From assembly GCA_900544365.1 (NCBI GenBank), contig UQVF01000014.1:1-39332 (forward strand): a stretch of 39,332 nt of DNA, given 5' to 3'. Below the pieces are notes generated by a model. It was given only the letters and a program-made list of their open reading frames with translations, was not told the origin of the DNA and did no database searches. The DNA comes from an uncultured Veillonella sp. (GTDB taxonomy: Bacteria > Bacillota > Negativicutes > Veillonellales > Veillonellaceae). Positions 31,213 to 39,329 of the stretch are shown piece after piece; the first letter of the stretch is position 1, and each line of letters opens with the position of its first letter. The position numbers and the translations under genes were made by a program.

Positions 31213-32400
31213 TTAAGCTCCTTTTCGTGCGACTTCTAATTTTGAAACAAGTTCATCTACTTCGATACCGTGAATTTGAGCGGCTTGCCATAAAGGTTCT
31301 CCCGTGGAAGAAGGGCAGCCAAGACAACCCATACCGATGGATTGCAATACAGGCACCGTTTGTGGATACATATCTATAATATCACGAATGATGGAATCTT
31401 TTGTAATAGCAATTTCAGATACATTGCGACCTGCGTTTAGTTTTGCTACTAATTCATCGATATCCATGCCATGAATATTAGCAGCTTGCCATAGAGGTTC
31501 CCCTGTGGAAGAAGGACAGCCAAGGCATCCCATGCCCATGGATTGTAAAATTGGAATTAACTCTGGGTACACTTCGACGATATGACGAACGATAGTATCT
31601 TTTGTAATTAATTGGCCTGGAGCAAGTGGAGTCGCCCCTTTTTCATTAGCTGGGGTAGCAGCTTCTGCAAGACCTGCATTGCCTTGTCCTGGTAATTTGA
31701 CTACTGGTTCTGTAGATGCTTTGGAAGTAACTGTTGGGGAATCAACTGTATCTAACACAGCAGCTCGGAATGCGTCGAGACCAATGCGGTCAATGAATTG
31801 TCCCATGCGCTCGATTTGTGCATTTTCCTTGTAGTAGGCAATCATGCGATCTATGATAGTGAGTACTTCTTCTTCAGTAGCCACTTCTGTGATTAAGTCG
31901 CCCAAGCGTGGATGGGCACCAGCGCTACCACCTGCATAGATTTGCCAACCTTGATCATTGCCAATCACGCCGATATCTTTTGTAATTGCTTCAGAGCAAG
32001 AGTTAGGGCAGCCAGACACACCAATTTTCATTTTAGAAGGCATTTCTTTAGAAATGTATTTCCGTTCTAATTGCATACCTAAGTGTACACTGTCTTGTTT
32101 CGCCCGTTTGCAGAATGTTGTACCAGGACAAACTTTTACAGATCGGACACGATTGGATACAGTATGAGCTGGTTCCATACCGAGCATTGCCCATGCTTTG
32201 TCTACATCTTCTGCATTTAAGTTGGTAATCATGATGCGTTGAGCACCTGTAATTTTCAAAGTTGCGTGGAATGTATTTGCCACGTCGATAAATTTTTGTA
32301 ACATTTGCGGTTGTACGAAACCACCAGGGATCCGAGGGGTAATCGCATAAGTGCGTTTCCCGTTACGGATACGTTGTAAATTGCCTGCCACTTGTGCCAT
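31213..32400 (-). CDS. Siroheme half-reductase (nitrite/sulfite reductase-like) with two DUF1858 domains
   Basis: A 395-residue protein. Residues about 1-225 resemble one half of nitrite/sulfite reductases. The siroheme/4Fe-4S motif is CPGTTFC (C-x5-C), then GVSGCPNSCSEAI (C-x3-C). After a linker, two DUF1858 domains repeat, each with I-hydrophobic-Pro, SMGMGCLGCPSSTGEPLW and a similar end (about 265-325 and 335-395). DUF1858 is a small CxxC domain often next to redox enzymes. The start has AAGGAG with ideal spacing. The substrate could be nitrite (suggested by the nar genes) or sulfite; the sequence does not decide. Confidence 0.85.
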   Translation of the reverse strand: MAQVAGNLQRIRNGKRTYAITPRIPGGFVQPQMLQKFIDVANTFHATLKITGAQRIMITNLNAEDVDKAWAMLGMEPAHTVSNRVRSVKVCPGTTFCKRAKQDSVHLGMQLERKYISKEMPSKMKIGVSGCPNSCSEAITKDIGVIGNDQGWQIYAGGSAGAHPRLGDLITEVATEEEVLTIIDRMIAYYKENAQIERMGQFIDRIGLDAFRAAVLDTVDSPTVTSKASTEPVVKLPGQGNAGLAEAATPANEKGATPLAPGQLITKDTIVRHIVEVYPELIPILQSMGMGCLGCPSSTGEPLWQAANIHGMDIDELVAKLNAGRNVSEIAITKDSIIRDIIDMYPQTVPVLQSIGMGCLGCPSSTGEPLWQAAQIHGIEVDELVSKLEVARKGA

Positions 32401-32550
32401 GTGTATCTCCTTATATGTTGAGTAGTTGGTAATTGTTTTATATCATAAAAGTAGGCATGATTTCTAGAGATAGATAATCTTAAATAGCTAACAGGTAGCT
32501 AGTAAATCTAGGAAAGGAAGAAATGCTTTTATGTAAATTAAGTAGTATAT

Positions 32551-32655
32551 GCATAGTCGCCTAGTTCGTAGTTACTAGGAGACTTATGCTAAAAAATCCA
32601 AATATAAAGGATTTTTGATTTGTATATTGATATATGACTAGGCGAAAGCCTATGC
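32551..32655. other. Structured palindromic region with alternative hairpins
   Basis: GCATAG-TCGCCTAGT (32551-32565) can pair with ACTAGGCGA (32637-32645) and CTATGC (32650-32655). Alternatives are AGTCGCCTAG/CTAGGAGACT (32555-32584), AAAAATCC/GGATTTTT (32592-32616) and TAGGC-GAAA-GCCTA (32639-32652). These cannot all form together. It lies 150 bp before the siroheme gene and just left of the DnaA-box arrays. Confidence 0.6.
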
Positions 32656-32706
32656 TATTAGTATACTATAAGAAGTGATTCTTGTATGTAGCTGAGGCAA
32701 CGAATT

Positions 32707-32940
32707 TTATTCACAAACTATACACGGCTTATACACGGGAAATTTAAAGTTACACACAGAATTATCCACAAAAAGTGATTAAGTTAAGACAAAAATAAAA
32801 GTATACTTAAGGTATCATTGGATTACACACAGAGTATACACAAGATAACCACATAGTTATACACATACCATGTGATAACAAGTGAATAACTTGTAGCTTA
32901 CACACAGACTAGACACAGGATACCCACATGGTTATCCACA
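32707..32940 (+). other. Phased DnaA-box arrays: candidate oriC or DnaA-binding locus
   Basis: Two perfect DnaA boxes TTATCCACA lie at 32762-32770 and 32932-32940, with near-boxes in the same orientation starting at 32707, 32718, 32729, 32750, 32823, 32834, 32845, 32857, 32898, 32909 and 32920. Within groups the steps are 11-12 bp, about one helical turn. The gap between flanking genes (32401-33362) is the longest gene-free one in this stretch; from 32941 to 33362 it is AT-rich with no gene or other signal recognised. Confidence 0.8.
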
Positions 32941-33362
32941 GAACAGTGTATATGTTATGATGGTTATATAGGAGTGGAGTATGATACTAGTCTGTAAGAG
33001 TATCCATGTGGAAAGATTTGGCATGTATATAGAGGTGTAGCGCGCGTGGTATGTATGATATGTGCAGCGTATACTATGAACCTAGAACTTGTTTGTTGGT
33101 GCTGAAGATAATTTTTATAATAAATCAACCTTGATATATAGAATATATTATTCTAATTTGTAGAATAGCAAGCTAGTTTATAAACTGATATAGGAAATCT
33201 GATTTGTATGTGTCTATTTGCTACGAAAGATACCTTTAGATAACTTCATTAGAAGCATTGCCTATTTGCGATAGTATAATGGCTTTTAAAGAAATAGGTT
33301 AGCTAGTATCGAAATAAGAATGCTACCCTATATAAAGTAATAGTAAGAAAAGGATATATATA

Positions 33363-34523
33363 GTGAAAGTTTTATATGAAAATGTGCAGGTTGCTACTTT
33401 TGTAGCGCGACCTAACCGATTTGTGGTGCATTTAGAATTAGATGGACAGATGATTGCAGCTCACTTGCCGAACCCTGGACGTATGTGGGAACTTCTCTTT
33501 GTAGGGGTGAAGATGTATGTGGTACATCATCCCAAAGAAGGAGCAAAAACACAATATCGTGTCATCGGTATTGAACGTGATGGTGTGCCTATCATGTTGG
33601 ACACCAATTATTGTAATGATATGGCAGAGTACATGATCGGGGAACAACTCATCCCTGGTTGGGAAGAGTGGCGTGTGGTACGCCGGGAGTACACCGTGGG
33701 TCATAGTCGATTCGATTTGCTCCTTACCAATGATAAGGAAGAACACTTTTTATTGGAAGTGAAGTCTTGCACTTTATTTGGTGATCAAGGAGCGATGTTC
33801 CCTGATGCGGTGACGGAGCGAGGACGAAAACATTTACTACACTTACAAGAGTTACAACAAGAAGGATACTGCACAGGGATTCTGTTCTTAGTGCAGTGGG
33901 AACGAGCTATGTGGTTTTCCCCAGACTTTCACACAGATTTGGAATTTACCAAAACATTTATTGAGGTAGCGCCGCAGTTAGATTGGAAAGCGATGGCGTT
34001 ACAGTGGACACCGGAGTTTACGAAACCTACAGTGGTGCGCGAGTGCTTGTACAATGATGAAGCGGTGCGCCGAGAAGCGGAGGACCGTGGGGATTACCTC
34101 ATGGTGTTGCAGGTAGAAGAGCCGGTGACCTTAACCATCGGTAGCAAGGGCGACATGCACTTTGATCCAGGCTATTATGTGTACGTAGGCTCAGCGAAGG
34201 TAAATTTAGAAAAGCGCATTGAACGTCATAAGAGGAAGCGGAAAAAGAAACATTGGCATTTAGATTATTTGCGCAGTGTCAGCACGGTTGTGGCAGCCTT
34301 ACCAATTCGTAGCTCCAGTGATTTAGAGTGTGAATTGGCGAAGGCGATGAAAGTCATCAGCACAGATGAGGTAAAAGACTTTGGCTGTAGCGATTGTCAT
34401 TGTGAATCACATCTATTCAAGATGGATGTGAATCCTATCCATGATGAACGCTTTATGATCGATGTGGTGGAACAGTTCCGTATGAATCGATTAAATGAGG
34501 CGATGTTAGACTTTCACAAATAA
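33363..34523 (+). CDS. sfsA: SfsA nuclease-like protein fused to DUF123 (GIY-YIG-like) domain
   Basis: A 386-residue fusion. Residues about 1-230 are SfsA-like: FVARPNRFVVHLELDG, AHLPNPGRMWELL, RFDLLLTN and EVKSCTLFGDQGAMFPDAVT. SfsA has been described as a sugar-fermentation stimulator and a predicted nuclease. Residues about 250-365 form a DUF123 domain: GYYVYVGSAKVNLEKRIERH, then KKHWHLDYLR and DFGCSDCHCESHLF. The start is GTG at 33363 with a weak AAAGG. It follows the DnaA-box region and precedes gyrA by 148 bp. Confidence 0.9.
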   Translation: MKVLYENVQVATFVARPNRFVVHLELDGQMIAAHLPNPGRMWELLFVGVKMYVVHHPKEGAKTQYRVIGIERDGVPIMLDTNYCNDMAEYMIGEQLIPGWEEWRVVRREYTVGHSRFDLLLTNDKEEHFLLEVKSCTLFGDQGAMFPDAVTERGRKHLLHLQELQQEGYCTGILFLVQWERAMWFSPDFHTDLEFTKTFIEVAPQLDWKAMALQWTPEFTKPTVVRECLYNDEAVRREAEDRGDYLMVLQVEEPVTLTIGSKGDMHFDPGYYVYVGSAKVNLEKRIERHKRKRKKKHWHLDYLRSVSTVVAALPIRSSSDLECELAKAMKVISTDEVKDFGCSDCHCESHLFKMDVNPIHDERFMIDVVEQFRMNRLNEAMLDFHK

Positions 34524-34621
34524 AGGAACAAGAATATTTATACAATATATACGTTTATAAGTGTTTATATTTGAGCGTATTGAAACTTTCATGTAAAAAG
34601 ATAGAAAAAAAGTGCATAAAA

Positions 34622-34630
34622 TGGTATAAT
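34622..34630 (+). promoter_or_regulatory. Extended -10 promoter of gyrA
   Basis: TGGTATAAT lies about 42 bp before the gyrA ATG; the -35 is not convincing. AGGTG precedes the start codon. Confidence 0.6.
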
Positions 34631-34671
34631 GGATTAGTTATATAATCAGTGTTGTAAAATGAGGTGATACA

Positions 34672-37146
34672 ATGGAGGAAAAGGCTTGGAGTCACGGCAA
34701 GATTCTGCCGGTCCAAATCGATAAAGAAATGCGCAGCTCCTACATCGATTACGCCATGAGCGTTATCGTTATGCGCGCACTTCCAGATGTACGTGATGGG
34801 TTGAAACCTGTACACCGTCGTATTCTATATGCGATGCATGAAACAGGCATGACACCGTCGAAACCGTACAAAAAATCGGCTCGTATCGTCGGCGACGTAC
34901 TTGGTAAATACCACCCACATGGTGATAGCTCCGTGTACGATGCAACGGTGCGTTTAGCCCAAGATTTTAATACAAGATATCCACTCGTGGATGGTCATGG
35001 TAACTTCGGTTCCATTGACGGCGACTCTGCAGCGGCTATGCGGTATACAGAAGTTCGTATGTCTCGTATTGCGACAGAAATGCTCGCAGATATCGAGAAG
35101 AAAACAGTGGACTTCATGCCGAACTATGACGAATCCTTGGAAGAACCAACCGTACTTCCTGCCAAGATTCCGAATTTGTTGATCAATGGTTCCGCCGGCA
35201 TTGCCGTAGGGATGGCCACAAATATTCCTCCCCACAATTTAGGGGAAGTGGTAGATGGTCTTGTAATGCTCATCGACGATCCAGAGGTAGATGTGAATCA
35301 ATTGATGACGGCTATCAAAGGTCCAGACTTCCCAACAGGGGCTTCTATCCTTGGTCGTGATGGCATTAAAAAAGCCTATGCCACAGGTCGTGGTAGCATC
35401 AAAATGCGTGCGAAAGCTCATATTGAGGCTATGACGAAAGGGAAACATCGAATCGTAGTCACAGAAATTCCGTACCAAGTAAATAAAGCGCGCTTGATTG
35501 CAACCATTGCAGATTTAAGCCGTGATAAAGTGGTGGACGGCATTACGGCCCTTCGTGATGAAAGTGACCGCCGTGGTCTTCGCATCGTTATCGAATTGCG
35601 CGCGGACGTGCAACCAGATATTGTGTTGAATAAACTATATAAACATACACAATTACAAGATACATTTGGTGTGATTATGTTGGCGCTAGTAAAAGGACAT
35701 CCAAAAGTATTGACTTTGAAAGAAGTGTTAGGTCACTACTTAACGCACCGTCAAGAAGTGATCGTGCGCCGTACAGAGTTCGACTTGGCGAAAGCAGAAG
35801 CTCGTGCGCATGTATTGGAAGGCTTGTTGATCGCTTTAGATCATATTGATGAAGTGATCCATACGATCCGCAGTTCTCAAACTACAGATATTGCTCGTAC
35901 TGCTTTGATTGAAAAGTTCAACCTTACAGAAATTCAAGCGAACGCTATTTTAGATATGCGTTTAGCTCGTTTAACAGGTTTAGAACGTGAAAAAATTGAA
36001 GAAGAACATGCAGCATTATTGGTGTTGATTGCGGACTTGAAAGCCATCCTAGCTTCCGATGAACGCCAACGTGAAATCATTAAAGAGGAGTTAATCGCCA
36101 TGAAAGAAAAATATGGCGATAAACGCCGCAGTGAAATCACTATTGATACATCTGACTTTGATGTGGAAGATTTAATCGCTGACGAAGAAATGGTTATCAC
36201 TTTAACTCGTCAAGGCTATATCAAACGCATGAATGCCAATGTGTATCGCAACCAACATAAAGGTGGCGTAGGCGTTGTGGGCATGAAAACGAAAGAAGAC
36301 GATTATGTGGCGCAAATTATGCATGTGCGCACTCATAATACATTGTTGTTCTTCACCTCCACAGGCCGTGCATACCGCTTGAAAGCCTACGAAGTGCCAG
36401 AAGCATCCAGTCGTAACTCTCGTGGTACAGCCATCATCAACGTACTTCCTCTTAACGTAGGGGAAACAGTGACGAACATGATCGATTTAGAACGCATCTC
36501 CAGCGATGTGAACTTGTTCATGGTCACAAAACAAGGCGTTGTGAAGCGCACATCCATCGATGAGTATCGCAACATCCGCCGTGGTGGCTTGAATGCAGTG
36601 GCATTGGACGAAGGGGATCAGTTGATTTCTGTGGGCTTGACCTATGGCAACCAAGATGTATTGCTAGGTACGAAAAAAGGTATGGCTATTCGCTTCCATG
36701 AAAGTGACGTACGTTTGTTGAAACGTGCTGCTCGTGGTGTGAAAGGTATCAACTTGAACGCTGGTGACGAAGTTGTCGGTGCTAGCATCATCCACGGTAC
36801 TGGCGAAGAATGCCAAGTCTTTACTATCAGTGAAGAAGGTTATGGCAAACGCAATGTAGAAAGCTCCTACACAGTACAAAAACGTGGTGGTAAAGGGACT
36901 AAAAACTTTAAAATCACCGATAAAACTGGCGAAGTCGTAGCTGTAGAAATCGTAAATGACAACGATGAAATGATGCTAATTTCTGAACAAGGTAAGATCA
37001 TTCGCTTTGACGTGAACGATATTGCCGTGAAGAAAAGCAAAGCCATTTCGGGCGTGAAAACACAAAACTTAGACGAAGGAGATAAAATTGCCTCTGTAGC
37101 AGTTATCTCTGGAGAAGATCTAAAAGAAGACGAAAGCTTATTCTAG
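34672..37146 (+). CDS. gyrA: DNA gyrase subunit A
   Basis: An 824-residue gyrase A subunit, which breaks and rejoins DNA to introduce negative supercoils with GyrB. The catalytic Tyr is in AAAMRYTEVRMSRIATE. The quinolone-determining region reads GKYHPHGDSSVYDATVRLAQ: Ser and Asp are present at the positions equal to E. coli 83 and 87, while position 84 is Ser rather than Ala. The C-terminal beta-pinwheel carries a GyrA box, QKRGGKG, as needed for DNA wrapping. The tail is short and acidic. gyrB is not in the window. Confidence 0.97.
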   Translation: MEEKAWSHGKILPVQIDKEMRSSYIDYAMSVIVMRALPDVRDGLKPVHRRILYAMHETGMTPSKPYKKSARIVGDVLGKYHPHGDSSVYDATVRLAQDFNTRYPLVDGHGNFGSIDGDSAAAMRYTEVRMSRIATEMLADIEKKTVDFMPNYDESLEEPTVLPAKIPNLLINGSAGIAVGMATNIPPHNLGEVVDGLVMLIDDPEVDVNQLMTAIKGPDFPTGASILGRDGIKKAYATGRGSIKMRAKAHIEAMTKGKHRIVVTEIPYQVNKARLIATIADLSRDKVVDGITALRDESDRRGLRIVIELRADVQPDIVLNKLYKHTQLQDTFGVIMLALVKGHPKVLTLKEVLGHYLTHRQEVIVRRTEFDLAKAEARAHVLEGLLIALDHIDEVIHTIRSSQTTDIARTALIEKFNLTEIQANAILDMRLARLTGLEREKIEEEHAALLVLIADLKAILASDERQREIIKEELIAMKEKYGDKRRSEITIDTSDFDVEDLIADEEMVITLTRQGYIKRMNANVYRNQHKGGVGVVGMKTKEDDYVAQIMHVRTHNTLLFFTSTGRAYRLKAYEVPEASSRNSRGTAIINVLPLNVGETVTNMIDLERISSDVNLFMVTKQGVVKRTSIDEYRNIRRGGLNAVALDEGDQLISVGLTYGNQDVLLGTKKGMAIRFHESDVRLLKRAARGVKGINLNAGDEVVGASIIHGTGEECQVFTISEEGYGKRNVESSYTVQKRGGKGTKNFKITDKTGEVVAVEIVNDNDEMMLISEQGKIIRFDVNDIAVKKSKAISGVKTQNLDEGDKIASVAVISGEDLKEDESLF

Positions 37147-37149
37147 TAT

Positions 37150-37300
37150 TGGCTTTCTTGCCATTCTAAATGGTGCATAAGGGAAGAGCACGGTATACCC
37201 CTCACAAACGGTATTTCATAATGTTTGTTCGGGGCACACCGTGCTCTTCTTATACTTGCTGAACGTATCAAATAAGAGGAGCAAGAAAGGCCGCTCCTAC
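37150..37300 (+). repeat. Hairpin repeat copy F (after gyrA)
   Basis: The core (37183-37249) is of the GAAGAGCACGGT class with middle arms CCCC/GGGG and inner arms ACAAAC/GTTTGT. It is about 22 kb from the others. Flanking arms CTTTCTTGC (37153-37161) and GCAAGAAAG (37281-37289) are complementary with yet another sequence, so the outer pairing is kept. The tail TTCTTAT is a modest terminator run for gyrA. Confidence 0.85.
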
Positions 37301-37343
37301 AATGGCGCTTTACGGAGGAGTGGAGATACTGAGGTATTCTATG

Positions 37344-37455
37344 TTTACCTTTGCTTTAACTTGTGATACAATAATGGTGAGTTAAAACAACAGGAAATGT
37401 ATCTGGCATTGATACACCAAAAAAGCACAGGGTTGCCGCCCTGTGCTTTTTCTTT
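37344..37455 (+). ncRNA. Candidate antitoxin RNA (RNAII-like) with promoter
   Basis: TTTACC (37344-37349), 17 bp, TACAAT (37367-37372) predicts a start near 37379 and an RNA of about 70 nt ending at the terminator at 37421-37450. It runs toward the minus-strand toxin gene and shares its terminator, as in the par/Fst locus. Expression and pairing with the toxin mRNA are inferred. Confidence 0.5.
37421..37455. terminator. Shared bidirectional terminator
   Basis: AAAAGCACAGGG (37421-37432) and CCCTGTGCTTTT (37439-37450) form a perfect 12-bp stem with a 6-nt loop, usable from both sides. Confidence 0.9.
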
Positions 37456-37484
37456 GCCGTTTATGTTACGGCTTTGGCTAGTCA

Positions 37485-37577
37485 CTATTTGTTGTTACTA
37501 TCTAGCCATTTGCAAATCAAATAACTAATAACATTTGCCATGATAGTAACGAGTAACAGGAAAATAAATTCTGACAT
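37485..37577 (-). CDS. Small membrane peptide, Fst-like type I toxin candidate
   Basis: A 30-residue peptide reading MSEFIFLLLVTIMANVI then SYLICKWLDSNNK. A single hydrophobic helix is followed by KWLD and a short charged tail, the style of Fst/Ldr-type toxins that disturb membranes. GGGGGTG lies upstream with good spacing. The leader contains a short hairpin (TTCCGT/ACGGAA type). A convergent promoter and shared terminator on the other strand complete a par-like layout. Identification rests on pattern and context. Confidence 0.65.
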   Translation of the reverse strand: MSEFIFLLLVTIMANVISYLICKWLDSNNK

Positions 37578-37624
37578 TAATAACACCCCCTTTCCGTCAC
37601 GGAATGGGATATAGTGACAAGTTT

Positions 37625-37633
37625 ATTATATCA
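37625..37633 (-). promoter_or_regulatory. Promoter of the Fst-like toxin gene
   Basis: On the minus strand TGATATAAT is an extended -10 (TATAAT at 37630-37625). The start would be near 37618, leaving a leader of about 40 nt. The -35 is weak. Confidence 0.55.
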
Positions 37634-37763
37634 AATTTATATACAAAATAAATAAAAATCACGAAATGTAAATGCTATACTCTTCCTGCATTGAATTTTA
37701 TCGATGAATAGCATATAATAGTAATGTTATATCATAAAATCAGAGTATTAGGAGGCGAGTCCT

Positions 37764-38684
37764 ATTTTAGACTTTAAGCGTTTTACCTTAGAAGATAAGC
37801 CCCGTATTGATGCGTATTTCTCAGAGCATCATTATGAAGCGTCAGATAATAGTTTTACCACATTATTTATGTGGCAAGATATTTATGGCATTACTTGGGC
37901 AGAAGAAGAAGGCGTATTATTTATTAAAGGTGGTGGAGTGACAGAATCTCCATTTATGTTACCACCGTTTGCGGGAAAAGATGCCAAGTTTGTAGATGGA
38001 TTACAAATGGCGAAAGAGTGGTTTAAGGAGAACCAAATTCCATTTTTATTAAAAGGTGTGAACCCAATCATGATGGAACGGATGCAAAAGTTGTGCCCAG
38101 ATTGCTATGAATTTACACCTGACCGTGACAACTTTGAATATATTTACCGTACAGAAGATATGATTACCTTAGCGGGTAAAAAGTTACGTCAAAAGAAAAA
38201 TCATTTAAATCAATTCCGTATGCAATATTCTAACTATGAATATATGCCAATTGATGAAAATACGATTCCTCTTTGTCGTGAAGCGGCAGCACAATGGGTG
38301 GAGACACATCATGAAGAGGGCATTGAGGATGAACTAACTGCTATCAATTTGCTGTTTGATCATTGGGATGCATTAGGCCTTGTAGGTGGCTGCATTAAAT
38401 TGTTCGGACGAGTGGAAGCTTTCACGATTGGAGAAATGCTAAATGAACATATGGCACTGATTCATATTGAGAAAGCAAATCCAACTATCCGTGGTTTGTA
38501 CCAAGCTATCAATAATGAATTCATTCGTCATGAATTTGCAGATACAAAGTTTATCAACCGTGAAGAAGATATGGGCTTGCCTGGTCTTCGCATGGCGAAA
38601 GAGTCGTACAACCCAGATCATTTTGCTGAAAAATATGATGCTCGTTGCATGAAACAAGGCGCTTGTGAGGATAGTCATCCATGA
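37764..38684 (+). CDS. DUF2156 (phosphatidylglycerol lysyltransferase C-terminal-like) protein, apparent ATT start
   Basis: Family similarity begins at LDFKRFTLEDKPRIDAYFSE, upstream of the first in-frame ATG (37869), which lacks a ribosome binding site. The frame opens after a TAG at 37749-37751 and contains no ATG, GTG or TTG before the conserved part. ATT at 37764 lies 8 nt after a perfect AGGAGG (37750-37755) and is the best start, giving 306 residues. Later motifs are LRQKKNHLNQFRMQY and NPTIRGLYQAINNEF. DUF2156 is a GNAT-like acyltransferase fold related to MprF. The substrate is unknown. The stop overlaps the LysE gene (ATGA). Confidence 0.88.
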   Translation: MLDFKRFTLEDKPRIDAYFSEHHYEASDNSFTTLFMWQDIYGITWAEEEGVLFIKGGGVTESPFMLPPFAGKDAKFVDGLQMAKEWFKENQIPFLLKGVNPIMMERMQKLCPDCYEFTPDRDNFEYIYRTEDMITLAGKKLRQKKNHLNQFRMQYSNYEYMPIDENTIPLCREAAAQWVETHHEEGIEDELTAINLLFDHWDALGLVGGCIKLFGRVEAFTIGEMLNEHMALIHIEKANPTIRGLYQAINNEFIRHEFADTKFINREEDMGLPGLRMAKESYNPDHFAEKYDARCMKQGACEDSHP

Positions 38685-39289
38685 CCTATTTTTGGGAAGG
38701 ATTGCTCATCGGGGTTGCTGTGTTGGCGCCTATAGGAATGCAGAATCTATTTATCATTAATACAGCATTGGTACAAAAGGTGTCACGTATTATTACAACG
38801 ATTTTAATCGTGGCATTTTTCGACATCACCTTGAGCGTGTCAGCCTTTTATGGTATTGGTGCCATCTTTGACATATGGCCAGTTTTGAAAGGCATCATTT
38901 TATTGCTAGGCGGGGCGGTTATCTTTTACATGGGGTATACCGTCTTTAATTCGGAACCAAATGTGTCCCATGTGGATACGAATGTGACCATCTGGAACAT
39001 TGTGACCACGGCCTTTGCGGTGGCATGGCTAAATCCACAGGCACTTATCGATGTGACCATGATGTTCGGTGCTGTGAAAGCCAGCATTCCAGAAGAAGCA
39101 TCGCTCTATTTCTTGTTGGGATACATCGTGTCTGCCTTTGCTTGGTTTGGAGCGTTATCGACGATCATTCACAAACTGTCAAAGCGCATCAAGATTTCGC
39201 AACTGGTTTGGATTAACCGAATTTGTGGGTTGATCCTATTCGGGTATGGCGCTAAATTGTTTATAGATGGAGTGTTATTGTATATATAA
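38681..39289 (+). CDS. LysE/ArgO family amino-acid exporter
   Basis: A 202-residue membrane protein with about six hydrophobic segments. APIGMQNLFIINTAL near the N-terminus and WLNPQALIDVTMMFG in the middle are LysE-family signatures. The family exports basic amino acids such as lysine or arginine, but the substrate cannot be read from the sequence. The ATG overlaps the stop of the DUF2156 gene, so the two are coupled. Confidence 0.93.
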   Translation: MTYFWEGLLIGVAVLAPIGMQNLFIINTALVQKVSRIITTILIVAFFDITLSVSAFYGIGAIFDIWPVLKGIILLLGGAVIFYMGYTVFNSEPNVSHVDTNVTIWNIVTTAFAVAWLNPQALIDVTMMFGAVKASIPEEASLYFLLGYIVSAFAWFGALSTIIHKLSKRIKISQLVWINRICGLILFGYGAKLFIDGVLLYI

Positions 39290-39299
39290 ACTTTCACAA

Positions 39300-39329
39300 A
39301 AGGGTCTAGCAGTAGGCCCTTATTTTTTT
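39300..39329 (+). terminator. Terminator after lysE-like gene
   Basis: AAGGGTCTA (39300-39308) pairs with TAGGCCCTT (39313-39321), with one G-T pair and a GCAG loop, followed by a T-run. Confidence 0.88.

Noticed and set aside
37869..37871. First ATG as the start of the DUF2156 gene
   Set aside because: It would remove 35 family-like residues and has no ribosome binding site; a perfect site lies before the ATT at 37764.
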